A stretch of 64,000 bases of DNA from Henckelia pumila. Lineage: Eukaryota > Streptophyta > Magnoliopsida > Lamiales > Gesneriaceae. The translations under genes were made by a program, and so were the position numbers. The DNA is taken from contig NC_133122.1 of NCBI RefSeq assembly GCF_033568475.1, positions 147,822,861 through 147,886,860 of the forward strand. Reading direction: 5' to 3'. The notes below the pieces were generated by a model. That model saw only the letters and a list, made by a program, of their open reading frames with translations. It had not been told where the DNA came from and did not search any database. How positions within the stretch are numbered: the stretch's first letter is position 1; every line of letters starts with the position of its first letter. This document shows positions 42,231 through 53,011 of the stretch, one piece after another.

Positions 42231-43979
42231 ATGAATAGTGTGCAAAAGACTAGAATACGAGAAGTCTTGAAATGGGTTTCTTTGTGTTTGACCCAAAACA
42301 ACTTTAGCCCATCAAAATCTAATCTTTCTGCCGGTGGTTCATGTTACATTTTACAACACCTTCGGCTTTGTAGTACAGAAAGGGATTTTAATTTGAAAAA
42401 TGGTAGAAATCTTGGTTTCCTAGCGAGAAAGTCTCGTCCAGTTAGGAGAGAAGCACAAGCTGCTTTGTTGGAATACTTGCATTCTACCAGGGGTTTGCAG
42501 TTTATGGATGCTGAGAACATGAGTAAAAATTCTCCAGAGTTTTTTGATGTGTTGTTGAGTAGGATAGATATTGACAATGCTGATGTGAGCCGGTCATTGA
42601 CACGATTCTTGAGGTACCATCCCATTAATGAGTTTGAGCCTTTCTTTGAGAGTATAGGTTTGAAGTCTTCGGAGTATTCTCCACTTCTTCCCCGGAATTT
42701 AATGTTTCTGAATGAAGATCTATTGTTGTTGGAGAACTATTATGTCTTATGTAATTATGGCATTGCTCGGAACAAGATAGGAAAGATTTATAAGGAAGCA
42801 ACAGAAATTTTTGGGTATGATTATGGGGTTTTGCAATCAAAGCTTGAATCTTTTCAGGGTTTGGGGTTAAAACAGTCTCTTGTGGCTAAGATTATTGCTT
42901 CAAGCCCTTATCTTTTGAGGGGAAATATGAATGAGAAATTCGTTGAAATTCTGCGGAAGTTAAATGATACTGGAATTCATGTTGACTGGCTTGAAGAGCA
43001 TATCTCCGAAGAGAATTCCTACGACTGGAAATGTATGCTTGAGCTTGTGTGCTTACTAAGTGAGTTGGGCTTGAGTGAGGATGAATTAGGGAAACTGATT
43101 GTTCAGCATCCTGACCTTTTGCTTGAGTGCTCTGGACTTGTTACCTTTTGCCTATTTGGGTTCCTGTTGAAATTTGGATCCATGAAGAGTGAAATACAAA
43201 ACGTCTTTCTTCAGTTTCCCCAGATACCAGTTGTAAAATTTATCAATAATTTATATCAGTGCCACAAATTTCTGATTGAAATTGACATGCCTGTTCAAGA
43301 TATTTGCATGATAGTTCGTTCATACCCGCTCGTGCTGGGCTCCTGTGAACTCAAAAAGGTTACAAGCTTAATGGGTGCCTTGAACTGCGGGAAGAGCAGG
43401 CTCGGTCAAATGATTAAGGAAGATCCTAATGTGTTGAAGAAATGGATCCTTGGAAGGAGAGTTGACCGGCTACCAAATCAAATCAGGGTTCTAAAAGTGA
43501 GGGAAATCAAAACTGATTTTTTGTTGAGTCTAGGCTTTATTGAGAAGTCAAAGGAAATGGAAATAGCTATTAAAGAATTTCGAGGCAAAGGAGTGGAACT
43601 TCAAGAGAGATTTGATTGTTTAGTGAACACTGGTTTGAGTCGCGAGGAAGTCATATCGATGGTCAAGGCATCGCCTCAAATTCTCAACCAGAACAAAGAT
43701 ATCATTGAAACAAAGATAAATCATTTTGTAAAAGAATTGGGCTACCCAGTGACTGATTTGCTCACTCATCCTCCCCTTGTGTCTTATACAATTGAGAGGG
43801 TGAAGCTTAGACTTTTGACTTATAAATGGCTCAAAGATGAAAGAGTAGTGCATCCAAAGTTGTCCTTAAGCACACTCTTGTCATGCTCAGAGGATGTATT
43901 CGTAAGGCTTTACGTAAATTCTCATCCTAGAGGGTTGGAATTTTGGGAGAGGCTGAAGGAAAAAATATATTCAATATGA
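42231..43979 (+). CDS. mTERF-family organelle transcription/RNA factor
   Basis: An uninterrupted 582-codon ORF that resembles plant mTERF proteins, most like the MTERF18/SHOT1 group as I remember it. The N-terminus is basic and Ser/Asn-rich (MNSVQKTRIREVLKWVSLCL), fitting a mitochondrial or plastid targeting peptide. The body has repeated mTERF helix motifs of about 30 residues: FQGLGLKQSLVAKIIASSPY-type near residue 213, LSELGLSEDELGKLIVQHPD, and LVNTGLSREEVISMVKASPQ-type near 470, each with the LG...I...P pattern. Such proteins bind organelle nucleic acid as a superhelix and act in organelle gene expression. Length matches the family. It seems intact and is probably a host gene. Confidence 0.9.
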   Translation: MNSVQKTRIREVLKWVSLCLTQNNFSPSKSNLSAGGSCYILQHLRLCSTERDFNLKNGRNLGFLARKSRPVRREAQAALLEYLHSTRGLQFMDAENMSKNSPEFFDVLLSRIDIDNADVSRSLTRFLRYHPINEFEPFFESIGLKSSEYSPLLPRNLMFLNEDLLLLENYYVLCNYGIARNKIGKIYKEATEIFGYDYGVLQSKLESFQGLGLKQSLVAKIIASSPYLLRGNMNEKFVEILRKLNDTGIHVDWLEEHISEENSYDWKCMLELVCLLSELGLSEDELGKLIVQHPDLLLECSGLVTFCLFGFLLKFGSMKSEIQNVFLQFPQIPVVKFINNLYQCHKFLIEIDMPVQDICMIVRSYPLVLGSCELKKVTSLMGALNCGKSRLGQMIKEDPNVLKKWILGRRVDRLPNQIRVLKVREIKTDFLLSLGFIEKSKEMEIAIKEFRGKGVELQERFDCLVNTGLSREEVISMVKASPQILNQNKDIIETKINHFVKELGYPVTDLLTHPPLVSYTIERVKLRLLTYKWLKDERVVHPKLSLSTLLSCSEDVFVRLYVNSHPRGLEFWERLKEKIYSI

Positions 43980-44802
43980 TAAAGTTTCCTCCCTCTTTTA
44001 CGGATCTGAGATGCTTATCAACTTAGCTGCCATACACTTAACATGCAAGAGCTCATTTTCCTTTTCAAGCAAATGTAGGACGAGGTAAATATCTATGGCC
44101 AACTTTTAATTATTTTTATTACATCGGGGGGAGGGGTTTTTTGTTTTACTTGATTTGAACCCACACCGCGAGAGATTTATGCCACTACGACACTAGGGGT
44201 GGAGGCAACAACTTTTAATTTTGCGATTAAAATTTGCCAGGAAGCTGATTAGATCATAGTTCAATTCTTTGGATAATTGTTGGTTTTTTTATGTTCCATC
44301 CTAGTGTCCCCTTGTTGATGTGACCAAATAAACCCGTTTGACCATATAACCAAGTGATTGGCTAGGTAGAGTTGCAAATTTGAATTGTTGATATAAGACT
44401 CTGGAACTGAAGATAATCCCTTTTCTGGCGTGGAGGAATTGATACCATTCAGCCTGTTCATTACTTTTTCACTTGAGCACGCTGAAGCAAAAAATGTAGT
44501 CACTCGGGATGGGAGACACCCTACAGCAAAGATAATATTTTGTTCCTTAATGATCTTCATCTCAAAGTAAAATTAACAGGCCGCTTTGAGGCCTCATTAT
44601 CATAAGAAAGTCAGTAATGTAGTCCTCGCAGTTACTACTACTGACATGGCCTCTAATAGATAATGTTATAGTGGTTTCTGTTCTCTTCCTGTATAAATGT
44701 ATTCATAGCCTTCTAACCCCACAAAAACATTTTATCTTCGGCACAGTAAATGAATCTCCCTAGAACATTGAATTCTATGAAAAGTATCTTTTTAATCATA
44801 CT
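43980..44802. other. mTERF 3' region, no further gene seen
   Basis: The first part is likely 3' UTR. Around 44128-44212 the minus strand has GTGGGTTCAAATC, resembling a tRNA B box, perhaps a SINE scrap. The minus-strand frame 44261-44560 is open for 99 codons but has no recognised domain. Confidence 0.35.
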
Positions 44803-45012
44803 TCATGTCGAGGATGACTTTTTTCTTGCCTGAATATCCTGCCAGATAGACCAAGGCTGATGCTGAATCCTCCCGAATAACATCGGTAAAGCTGCTAAGA
44901 AGATATGTCCCTGTGTTCCATAGAGAAGTTCAGGAGGAGAGCTTTCCTTGCTTAATGAGATCGGGAAATATGCAATATGGCTTTTGCCCTTGTTCGTTAC
45001 TCGATCACCCAC
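44803..45012 (-). pseudogene. Unidentified ORF, possible C-terminal exon or gene remnant
   Basis: A 69-codon frame (MGDRVTNKGKSHIAYFPISL, then SPPELLYGTQGHIFLAALPM and HQPWSIWQDIQARKK) has balanced, protein-like composition and reads open a little upstream. I do not recognise it. It may be the last exon of a gene, a relic, or chance. It is short and has no visible splice partner nearby. Confidence 0.3.
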
Positions 45013-46987
45013 GTTTGAGTTGCAGACAGAGATGATAACTCAAATTGCTATCTCTACATTTTCTCGGTTATTTGCGAACTAATCATATATGAAGCCATAC
45101 TCCGGATGCTCTGAGCGAAGATAGGAAGACAATCGTGTAAAACTCATACTAAGAAAGTACAATTACCATATTTTTCGGGTTCCTTTTCTTTCTTGATGCA
45201 ATATATATTTTTCTGAACCAGAATAAAGTTTCTTTGTTCTTCGAGATCAACTCATACTTCTATAATCCCAAGTTTTCTTTTTGTTTTTGTTCTTGCTGCT
45301 TTGTTAAGAGATATATATAATTTGATCATATTCATGCAATCTTGATTGGGCTTCTTAATGGAATTTGGGTCCCTTTACGTGATCACTTGGAAGTCCATTG
45401 AATAATCAGGTGTCGCTGAATCCTAATGCGCGTTTCGAAGGTCGGGCTACCCTGCCGCTGAACGTGTGGTCCCGATGCCAGAAGGACATAAGCTCACACT
45501 CTAACAATACAAGGGGCCCTTTTGGCGTTCGGTCAAAGGTGCATAACATAATCAATTTTACGATCAAAAAGCAATAGATGGTATCTAATATCTATGAAGC
45601 ATAAATAGGCCCTGTATTTTGGGTTTCAAAATTCAACCAAACCAAAGAGTGCTTGGTTTGGTCAGAACGAGCTTCTCATCCAACAAACACTAATGATCTT
45701 GCATAGTTTTCTTGGTAATATACAAGAATTGACGGCTCTATTCAAAGTTAGTGGTATAGGAGTGGCATACAAAAGATTGCATTTCTGTATTTGTATATTC
45801 TTGCCTGCAATGTTTTGTCAGTTTATTTATTCAAATATAATATTTAAATTTATTTTTGCTCACAGTCCCGACTGCCCATACTGGCCATGAAATAAATAAA
45901 TAAATCACCTTTCATCAAATTTTTCCATTTAAATGCACGTGATTTTCACTCATTTACTTTAAAATTTCTCCATCTAGCGATCTTTGATTGCACTTCTCAG
46001 GTCGTTAGCTCACTTTTTTCAACCTTTTAAAATTCAAATGGGAGAAAGACTGAACCTTTTTGCATCTAAATTCATCTGCTAAATTCAGTTTCCCCACCCG
46101 TGTTGTTTTTCTTGTCTGGGCCTTCGTTTTATCTTTGTTCAGATAGATAATTCCTTATTTCTCTCTCGGTGTGTATCAAGATTTCATCTTTTTGTATCGA
46201 AACTGTCATACAAGTGGAAAATACATATATCTGGCAATGGGGTTTTGATTAGTTTTGTGGCTTGTTTAGCCATGTTCTTAAAAATGATTGCTTTTAATGG
46301 GGATGCAAAAAACTGCTATTTCCTCTAAGATCATCTTCATTTGGTATGCTCCTCTATTTTTTTTTTAAATTTTATTATTATTATTATTATATATTATTAT
46401 TTTGAGCTTCTTAAATGATAATTTGATTGTAGATTTATTGTGAGATCATGAGCTGTTTATTTATCCTTTGTTGGGGAAATGAATTCTACAGTGATAATGT
46501 TTGTTGTTTTTTTCTTGAATTCTTTCCATTAGGTTTACCAAGTATTTATGCGGAATTGAGGTTTGCTTGGTTTTTAGTTCGTAATTTATGACTTATGATG
46601 AGTGAGTTTTTGTTGTATTAAACAAGTGGATGACCTGCTTAATCTGAAGAAGTATATATATTGATGGAAATCCAAAGATATATTTAAATAACCTTCAGAT
46701 TTACTTGGTTATGGCCGGTGTTGATATTCAGGATAAATAAATTAAATCATGTTTTTGTCGTTTCACTTTCTATCTTATGGTTCAATGGTTAGATATTGTA
46801 TACTGGTTTTTTATTGTTCTGACTTGAGTTTACAGGTTGAATTATTGTATACTCTTTCTTATTGTTCCCATTAGATATTGTAGCTCGAGCCTCAATAAAG
46901 ATGAGAATTCGTAAAGCATGTTGTTTTTCTTTTTTCTTTTTTCCCTCCAGAGCTGTGTTCTTCTATTCTGATTCCTGGTCAAGAAAA
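45013..46987. other. Intergenic and 5' UTR/intron of the downstream gene
   Basis: No ORF is supported. An ATT microsatellite lies at 46371-46400. A polypyrimidine tract and AG at 46929-46951 (TTTTTTCCCTCCAG) look like the acceptor of a 5' UTR intron just before the ATG at 46988, so an untranslated first exon probably lies upstream, perhaps around 46000-46200. Confidence 0.45.
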
Positions 46988-47404
46988 ATGGGCAGAGGGA
47001 GAGGAAAAGGAAAAGGAAAGAAACAATCTGTATTTGCCATCACTGATGATAACAGAAGTGGTGAGGATGAGAAAATGCCAATGAGGAGGAGAGGAAGGCC
47101 ACAAAAACCGGTAAACGACGGTTATGAGGAAGTAGCTGAAGTTGAGAAGATAGAAGAAGATGCAAAACTTTTGGTATTCAATAAACCTGCCAAGCATCAA
47201 GCTGCCAAAGAGAATGTCAAGAAGAGAAAAAGGCCATCACAGGTCAAGGAAACTATGGAGTCGTCATTTAAAGACGAAAATGGCAATGGAACCGAGACCA
47301 ATGGTGCTGACTCGATCAAGTCATCTGTTGGGTATAGACAACTTGGAAGCCGAAGGAAAAATAAGCCGAGGCGGGCTGCTGAAGTTGGGGTCGAGTGCTT
47401 ATGA
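46988..47404 (+). CDS. Small basic nuclear-type protein with AT-hook-like motif
   Basis: A 138-codon ORF begins MGRGRGKGKGKKQSVF. It has an acidic/basic middle, RRRGRPQKPV (an AT-hook-like RGRP core) near residue 37, a KKRKRPS nuclear-localisation-type cluster, and ends GSRRKNKPRRAAEVGVECL. The C-terminal RRAAE-GVEC pattern recalls a conserved, uncharacterised plant protein family. The start at 46988 is chosen because the upstream in-frame extension is U-rich and lies before a splice acceptor at 46951. Role unknown; nuclear DNA association is an inference from the motif. Confidence 0.75.
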   Translation: MGRGRGKGKGKKQSVFAITDDNRSGEDEKMPMRRRGRPQKPVNDGYEEVAEVEKIEEDAKLLVFNKPAKHQAAKENVKKRKRPSQVKETMESSFKDENGNGTETNGADSIKSSVGYRQLGSRRKNKPRRAAEVGVECL

Positions 47405-49372
47405 AGATCGCACGTATCTCCGTTCATGTGTTATTTTGGTGTAATCCATTGAGAAATCTTGTCAACTCGAGTCTTTAATTTTACATAAGTAAACAAGATT
47501 GATTGTCACAAAGTTTCTTTTGTTTATGCCATTGGATAACCGAGCTACATGTGTTGCAGACATGATATATATATCCCTTTTTTCCTTTATTTTGTACGTT
47601 TCACCCTCATTTTTTCAAATTCTTACATCTACATGCAATTGTATTACACTGAAACAGAAGTGGAGGAGCTGTGTCATATGTCTGAGATACAAGAGGGTGA
47701 AGACTACTTCTCTAGAGCGGTTTATTATTCATTTGAACTCGGAAACGGCCTTTCGAGTTTGTTCGTCTTCGGTTTTGATCGTTCTCTTTGTTAGATACAG
47801 AAGCTTTTCACTTTTGTTGTCTCGAGTGAGTTTCCCATCTGCAAAGATATATGCTCGTCACTACATTCTGATCTACTAGTAGTGCAGTTCTTTTATTACT
47901 TATTTTTTTTTTTTTTAAAAGAAGTATATATATTCTGGGATTAGGCCCAAAAAAAAAGAAGAAGAAGAAAAAACATTGAATAAAGTGGCTCTTCATTTTG
48001 AAGGCCCGTATACTACGGGCTGTTAGATAAAGACTCAAGTTTCCCTTCTAATGGGCTTATCATTTTAAAGATCCTTTTATTTTATTTTATTTTTTTTTAC
48101 TTTGAATGGCAATTGGCAAACTATTATATATAGAGCCATATATATTACTTAACTGTATTAAATTCACCAATAAAATATATATAAACTGTATAAATATTTG
48201 TCAGATTTTTATGGTGACATAATGGAGCACTGGTGGTGAGCAACAATAAATAAATGGATGTAGGGAAAAGGCCAAAGAGTTTGGGGGGAGAGGGGACCCC
48301 TTTCCTTTGCTTTCTCACATCGTGGTTTTTGTTTTTTGGCAATTTAATGGCCTGCCCTGACTTGACACCACGCTAATCAAAACATTATTGCACGTACCAC
48401 CAATAAATCTTCATTTCTTTTTTCAAACCAAAATGAACAAATTATATACAACTAGTCCAAATTCTTATCAATGCCATTTTCATCTTAGTCATGCATGCGA
48501 CAAAATACCGGCGTAAATTATTTAATAGAAACGAGTAAAACGATGCATATATATGTGCTTACATGCAATTGATTTAGGTGTGCATCATTCTTAGTGACCA
48601 GACGACGTTAAGTTGATGTAGCTCATAAAATGATATTAGTCGATTAAAGAATGGGAAGTTTGTGGAGATTTGGGTGACCGGATAATACTTTGACGTCCAA
48701 AGAATGTATTTCGCAGCTGTTATCTGCATCACAAAGAAGAGGAGGCCGGTGGCTTCAGGGGATGTTCGATGAAAACATTCTGATGCTCAAGTAGTAGTTG
48801 CTCGATAAAAGTCCAAAAAACGAGAGTGTTTGATTAAAAAAGATAGACGGCTTTGAGAATATGAAAACATCATTTATTTATATATTTTCAGAGAGTTTTG
48901 AGAGCTTTCACTTCTATGAGCTTTGATAAATAATATCAATAAATAATAATTAATGAATAAACATCGAATCCGATTTTATAAGCTAAAAATTTGAATTGGG
49001 TCATAATTCATCAATTATGCTTAGTTTGAATGATAGCTGGGAGAGTCTATAGATAAGACATAAGTTATGTTAGGATTTTTGAAATAATTACTTAGAACAT
49101 AGAATAATAAATGCTAAATGATAATATTTTCTTCTCACTGAATAGATTGTGTATGATATGACAAAATGGTATTGGGTGACTAGAGTTTTAACATTGATCA
49201 AGCTAGAATATGTTGACCACGTTATTCTTGTTTATGCTCAGAAAGGTCTATTCACAAGTAACGACAATGGATCTCTTGATATAATCGTTTTTTTTTCTTT
49301 TTTTTCTTTTTCTTTTTTTTTTTTAAAAAATATAGTTTGAAAAAATAAAATAAAATAATCCATTAAGTATTT
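47405..49372. other. AT-rich intergenic DNA
   Basis: The first few hundred bases are likely 3' UTR. No gene is supported. Poly-T or poly-A runs occur at 47905-47918, 48080-48098 and 49288-49325. The short ORFs here have no domain and are rich in Phe, Ser and Leu, as expected from T-rich DNA. Confidence 0.5.
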
Positions 49373-49446
49373 AATTATTACTAGAGATGTAAATGAATCA
49401 AGTAAATTCAATTATTACTAGAGATGTAAATGAATCAAGTAAATTC
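49373..49446. repeat. Two exact tandem copies of a 37-bp unit
   Basis: The unit, opening AATTATTACTAGAGATGTAA, lies at 49373-49409 and again at 49410-49446 without change. It is probably a recent slippage or repair duplication. Confidence 0.92.
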
Positions 49447-50040
49447 GTAAGTTTTTCAAACCGGTTCAATAAATATTTGATTCAAATTTGAAATTATCGA
49501 ACTCGAGTCGACCTCAAACATGTTAAAAAGACTAAATTGTTCTGAGCCATGAAGTGGTACATAAGGATAATAGGGGAGTAGAGAAGGGAACAAATGTATT
49601 ATACATAAATTGAGTTGGGAAAAGTAGATATTCTCTAAGGTCCAAAATTCACAAAACTTACTCACGAGTACTTTATTTAAAATTTATTGATATTATTTGT
49701 TTAATTGTCTAGATTTAGAGATATTATGCAAAATGTTAGTTTTAATATTTTTCAGGTATGAGTTAGTTCCGTTGACCAAAATAGTCGAGACTAGCCTACG
49801 AACGAAGTCTAAATAATTTTAAGTCAAACGTGTTTTACACAAATTCTTATTTTAAAGTTTCAAATATATATTTGTGCAGCTTTTTATTTTAAAAGTTAGG
49901 CTTGACATTTAATTTCAAAGTTTAGAGAGAGTTGTGAGTATTTTAAGTTGTCGGGCTACTTTCAGCCCATAGTTTTATTGCCAAACTTGAGCGTCAAGTC
50001 CTTTCTTCATTTTCTCTTCTTCTCACGTCTAACACAGCCG
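49447..50040. other. Intergenic, no gene seen
   Basis: AT-rich DNA with no coding signal. It leads to the MITE remnant that forms the edge of the right-hand transposon block. Confidence 0.5.
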
Positions 50041-50190
50041 TCTCCCACCTAGAGGTGTCAAAACGGGCTACAGGGTGGGCCAGCCCACAACCCGTCGTAA
50101 CCCATCATTAGGCACGGAGAGGCGGGTTGGTCCACTTTTTAAGCGTATTGGAAAAACATCAACCCAACTCTCCTATTTTAGGTGATGAAG
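50041..50190. mobile_element. Truncated GC-rich MITE end
   Basis: It starts TAGAGGTGTCAAAACGGG and continues with GGCCAGCCCACAACCCG, resembling the arms of the element at 38782-39352 (whose right end reads TTTTGACAAGTCTA on the other strand). Only one arm is present; copia-2 inserted or a deletion removed the rest. Confidence 0.6.
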
Positions 50191-50210
50191 CTGTTGTAAC
50201 AGGCGTTCTC

Positions 50211-51615
50211 TGATCACACGGATGTGATACCCGGAGCAGCGGAAGTTTAAAAAATTTTATTTTTCGATATGGAACGATTCCATATCGTGGGTATCAAATC
50301 CAAACGATTAAAATCTTGCAAGTAAAAATATAAATTCACAATTAAATATTTTTACCTCTTCAAGCTAAGGCTTGATTATGGACTCCAACAGAATTTAATC
50401 TGCTCTTCTTGTAAATCCCGGGAACCGATGACTTTCTCGATCAATCTCCGGAATTAGGTCTACGAACAAAAAAACTAAAACCTTCTGATTGATTGCACTA
50501 GAAATCAATCAGATGTTTATCGAAGAGAATAAACAGATTTGATCTGTCAATTCAGAATGTGATTTTTCACAAAAATCACAGCCTGAATTATCTCAAAAAG
50601 GAGAAGAGAATTTCGAAAATTCCCTTAGAATATTATAAGTGATTTTCGAAAATTTCAAGGATGGAATGCATCCAATTTTCGAACACAACACCTATATTTA
50701 TAGATAATTTCTAGACTATATTAAGTTATAATTATATTAGGACTCTAACTCCTTAGGGCCCATAATCCATAACTTAAGCCCAACAAGCCAAGCCTGTTAT
50801 TATAGAAATTAATATAAAATTCATCATGACTCCGATTGATAAACTGATTTCACCAATGTGCACAGAAACCATTTCTGCATCTTTTAAAGTCAAGATAATT
50901 TTTCTGAATCCGAATTCAGTGATTTCCAAAAATGCCCATCCATATGTCATTTTAGGAAATTCCACTCCCTTTAGTTAAGAAGTCCAACTTCTATTTCATT
51001 AAATTTAACTCTTTAAATTTAACTATCTCAACGGGGTTTAGTAATCCATTACTTGTGTGACCCTCAATGGTTCAGGGATACAGCTAGCCGTGGGCTCACA
51101 ACTCCTTGTGACTCGGAACAATAATTTCTGACTTACCCATCGAATCATGGTAAGAGCGCCTAGCAACATCGCCCCATGATTCCTTAGGTATCACTGATAG
51201 TGCCTGCAAGAACCAGTAGATTTTGGTTAGCGTACAGTACGGTCCCTTCATCCATATATCCCGATCGAATCAATAACCATTGGTGCATCGAGAGTCGTTC
51301 GAGATTCGATAACTATGCAATGCATCTTAAAGATCAAATAGTGACATCGCATGTTCTACTAGGAAACCGAGTAACCTAAAACACATCATGTACTCTGGCC
51401 AGAGATTCGTCACACTAATATCTCCTCAGATCGCATAGGATATCCACACTTGCAAGTATGTGGTGAATCCTTGACAACAAAGCATCGACTCCTATATGTG
51501 TCGTAACTGTACCCAATCCCAACACCTGATGACCCCAATAGAGTCGATAACCGAGTCAAAGTACAGTACTAGCATATAGAGTCTCAATGATGTTTCAAGT
51601 AGTAAGGACTAATGG
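50211..51615 (-). repeat. copia-2 3' LTR, distal part
   Basis: This matches the reverse complement of the copia-1 LTR from its end back to about two-thirds of its length, and includes the 60-bp stretch missing from the copia-1 3' LTR. It ends at gypsy-3, whose target duplication AATGG is 51611-51615. Confidence 0.88.
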
Positions 51616-52946
51616 TGTAGTAGCCCGTACCCTAATTGAGTAATTAAAGGAATTAATCATAATTACTTGGTTAGAGTTCGGAAGCTCCGAAGGTGAGATC
51701 GGAAGCTCCGATCAGGATCGGAAGCTCCGAACAGGATCGGAAGCTCCGATCGGTATTACGTCAGGCATGACGTGTGGTTGGATCGGAAGCTCCGATCAGG
51801 ACCGGAGGCTCCGATCACCCATATCCGGAGTCAACAAGTGATATTTTGACACGTGGCAGATCAGGATCTTCGGAAGCTCCGATGGCAGGATCGGACGTTC
51901 CGATCGAGGTTCGGACGTTCCGATCAAGGATCGGAAGTTCCGATCGTTGTCTATAAATAGAAGGCCGAGACTTCACTTTCATTTGCCAATTCCGAGTTCT
52001 CCTTTCCTTTCTAGTCCTTTTGGAGCTGTTCTAGTCTTCTTAGGCTTGGTCCGGAGGTCGGCGAGGCGTTCGGTAGTCGTAGCGGAGTTGTGCCCAAGTT
52101 CTGGAGGCATCGACATCAAAGGGCTAACGACGGACGAAGGTATAGCTTTTGCTTCCTATAAATATTTAGGAGTATGCAATAGCTTAGTTAAGGCTTTTAG
52201 AGCACTTTAATGATAGTAGTATCATTTGGCAGTGTAGAGCAGACTATAGGCGTGGACCTAGAGTTGGTAGAGCTTGCACTGTATTGAGGTACGAAAGTAC
52301 TGTTCGAGATATCCTGACTGAGTATGCATGTATTATGTGACCGCATGATTTATATGCCATGATATTATGCTGCATTCATTTGCATCTTGCTGTATCTCCT
52401 TCGAGATGTCTGTTAGTAGGGTTGTACCCTATCCTGTTAGTGGATGGACTTCCATCGATTTGGGTCCGGCGTTTCCACGGTTATCTCGGTATGGGAGCCA
52501 CCTCCTGAAGCGACGGCACAGCGTGCTACATACCAGGGCCCGGTCTGTCTCTGTTATCTGATCCTTGACCTCGAGTCTATAGGGAGTTCACTTTGCATGC
52601 ATGTATACTCATACTCTCGCACTGAGCGTTTTATGCTCACGTCTCGTACTCTGTATTTTCTGGACACCCTATTCCATGGGGCAGGTTTGCGATTGGACGA
52701 GGAGGGTGGATCCAGGAGGAGCTAGTCAGTGGTTGGCCAGCTGGAGCTTCGCTTAGGTTTTATTACTGTTGTTTGGGTTTATACAGCTATTCGATTTGGT
52801 TGTATAATATTGGATAATTACAGATTCCTTTACTTGAGATTGTATAATGTTATTGGATTCCGCAGTTTTATTCTGATATCTGTTTAATTAAGTTAATTGC
52901 ATGCATAAGTTCTGTTTAGTAGGTGATCCGGGTAAGGGTCACTACA
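51616..52946 (+). repeat. gypsy-3 5' LTR
   Basis: This 1331-bp LTR has TATAAATA at 51952-51959 and about ten U3 copies of the CGGAAGCTCCG or CGGACGTTCCG motif (51677-51945). Its first 30 bp (CCCGTACCCTAATTGAG) differ from the three other LTRs of the family in the window. Confidence 0.94.
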
Positions 52947-52950
52947 TTTA

Positions 52951-52962
52951 TGGTATCAGAGC
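52951..52962 (+). other. gypsy-3 primer-binding site
   Basis: TGGTATCAGAGC, 4 bp after the LTR, matches the complement of the initiator methionine tRNA 3' end. Confidence 0.9.
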
Positions 52963-53011
52963 ATGCAAAAGATTTCTTGGGATTTAGTCTCATCTTGAGG
53001 TATTTTTGTAG

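Noticed and set aside
44128..44212. tRNA-derived SINE on the minus strand
   Set aside because: Only a B-box-like GTGGGTTCAAATC is visible. There is no good A box, tail or duplication, so it cannot be supported.
46862..46987. N-terminal extension of the AT-hook-like protein
   Set aside because: It is U-rich and includes a polypyrimidine tract and splice acceptor, so it is more likely intron plus 5' UTR.
47499..48342. Several ORFs of 65-126 codons
   Set aside because: They are T- or A-rich, have no recognisable domain or splice context, and overlap on both strands.
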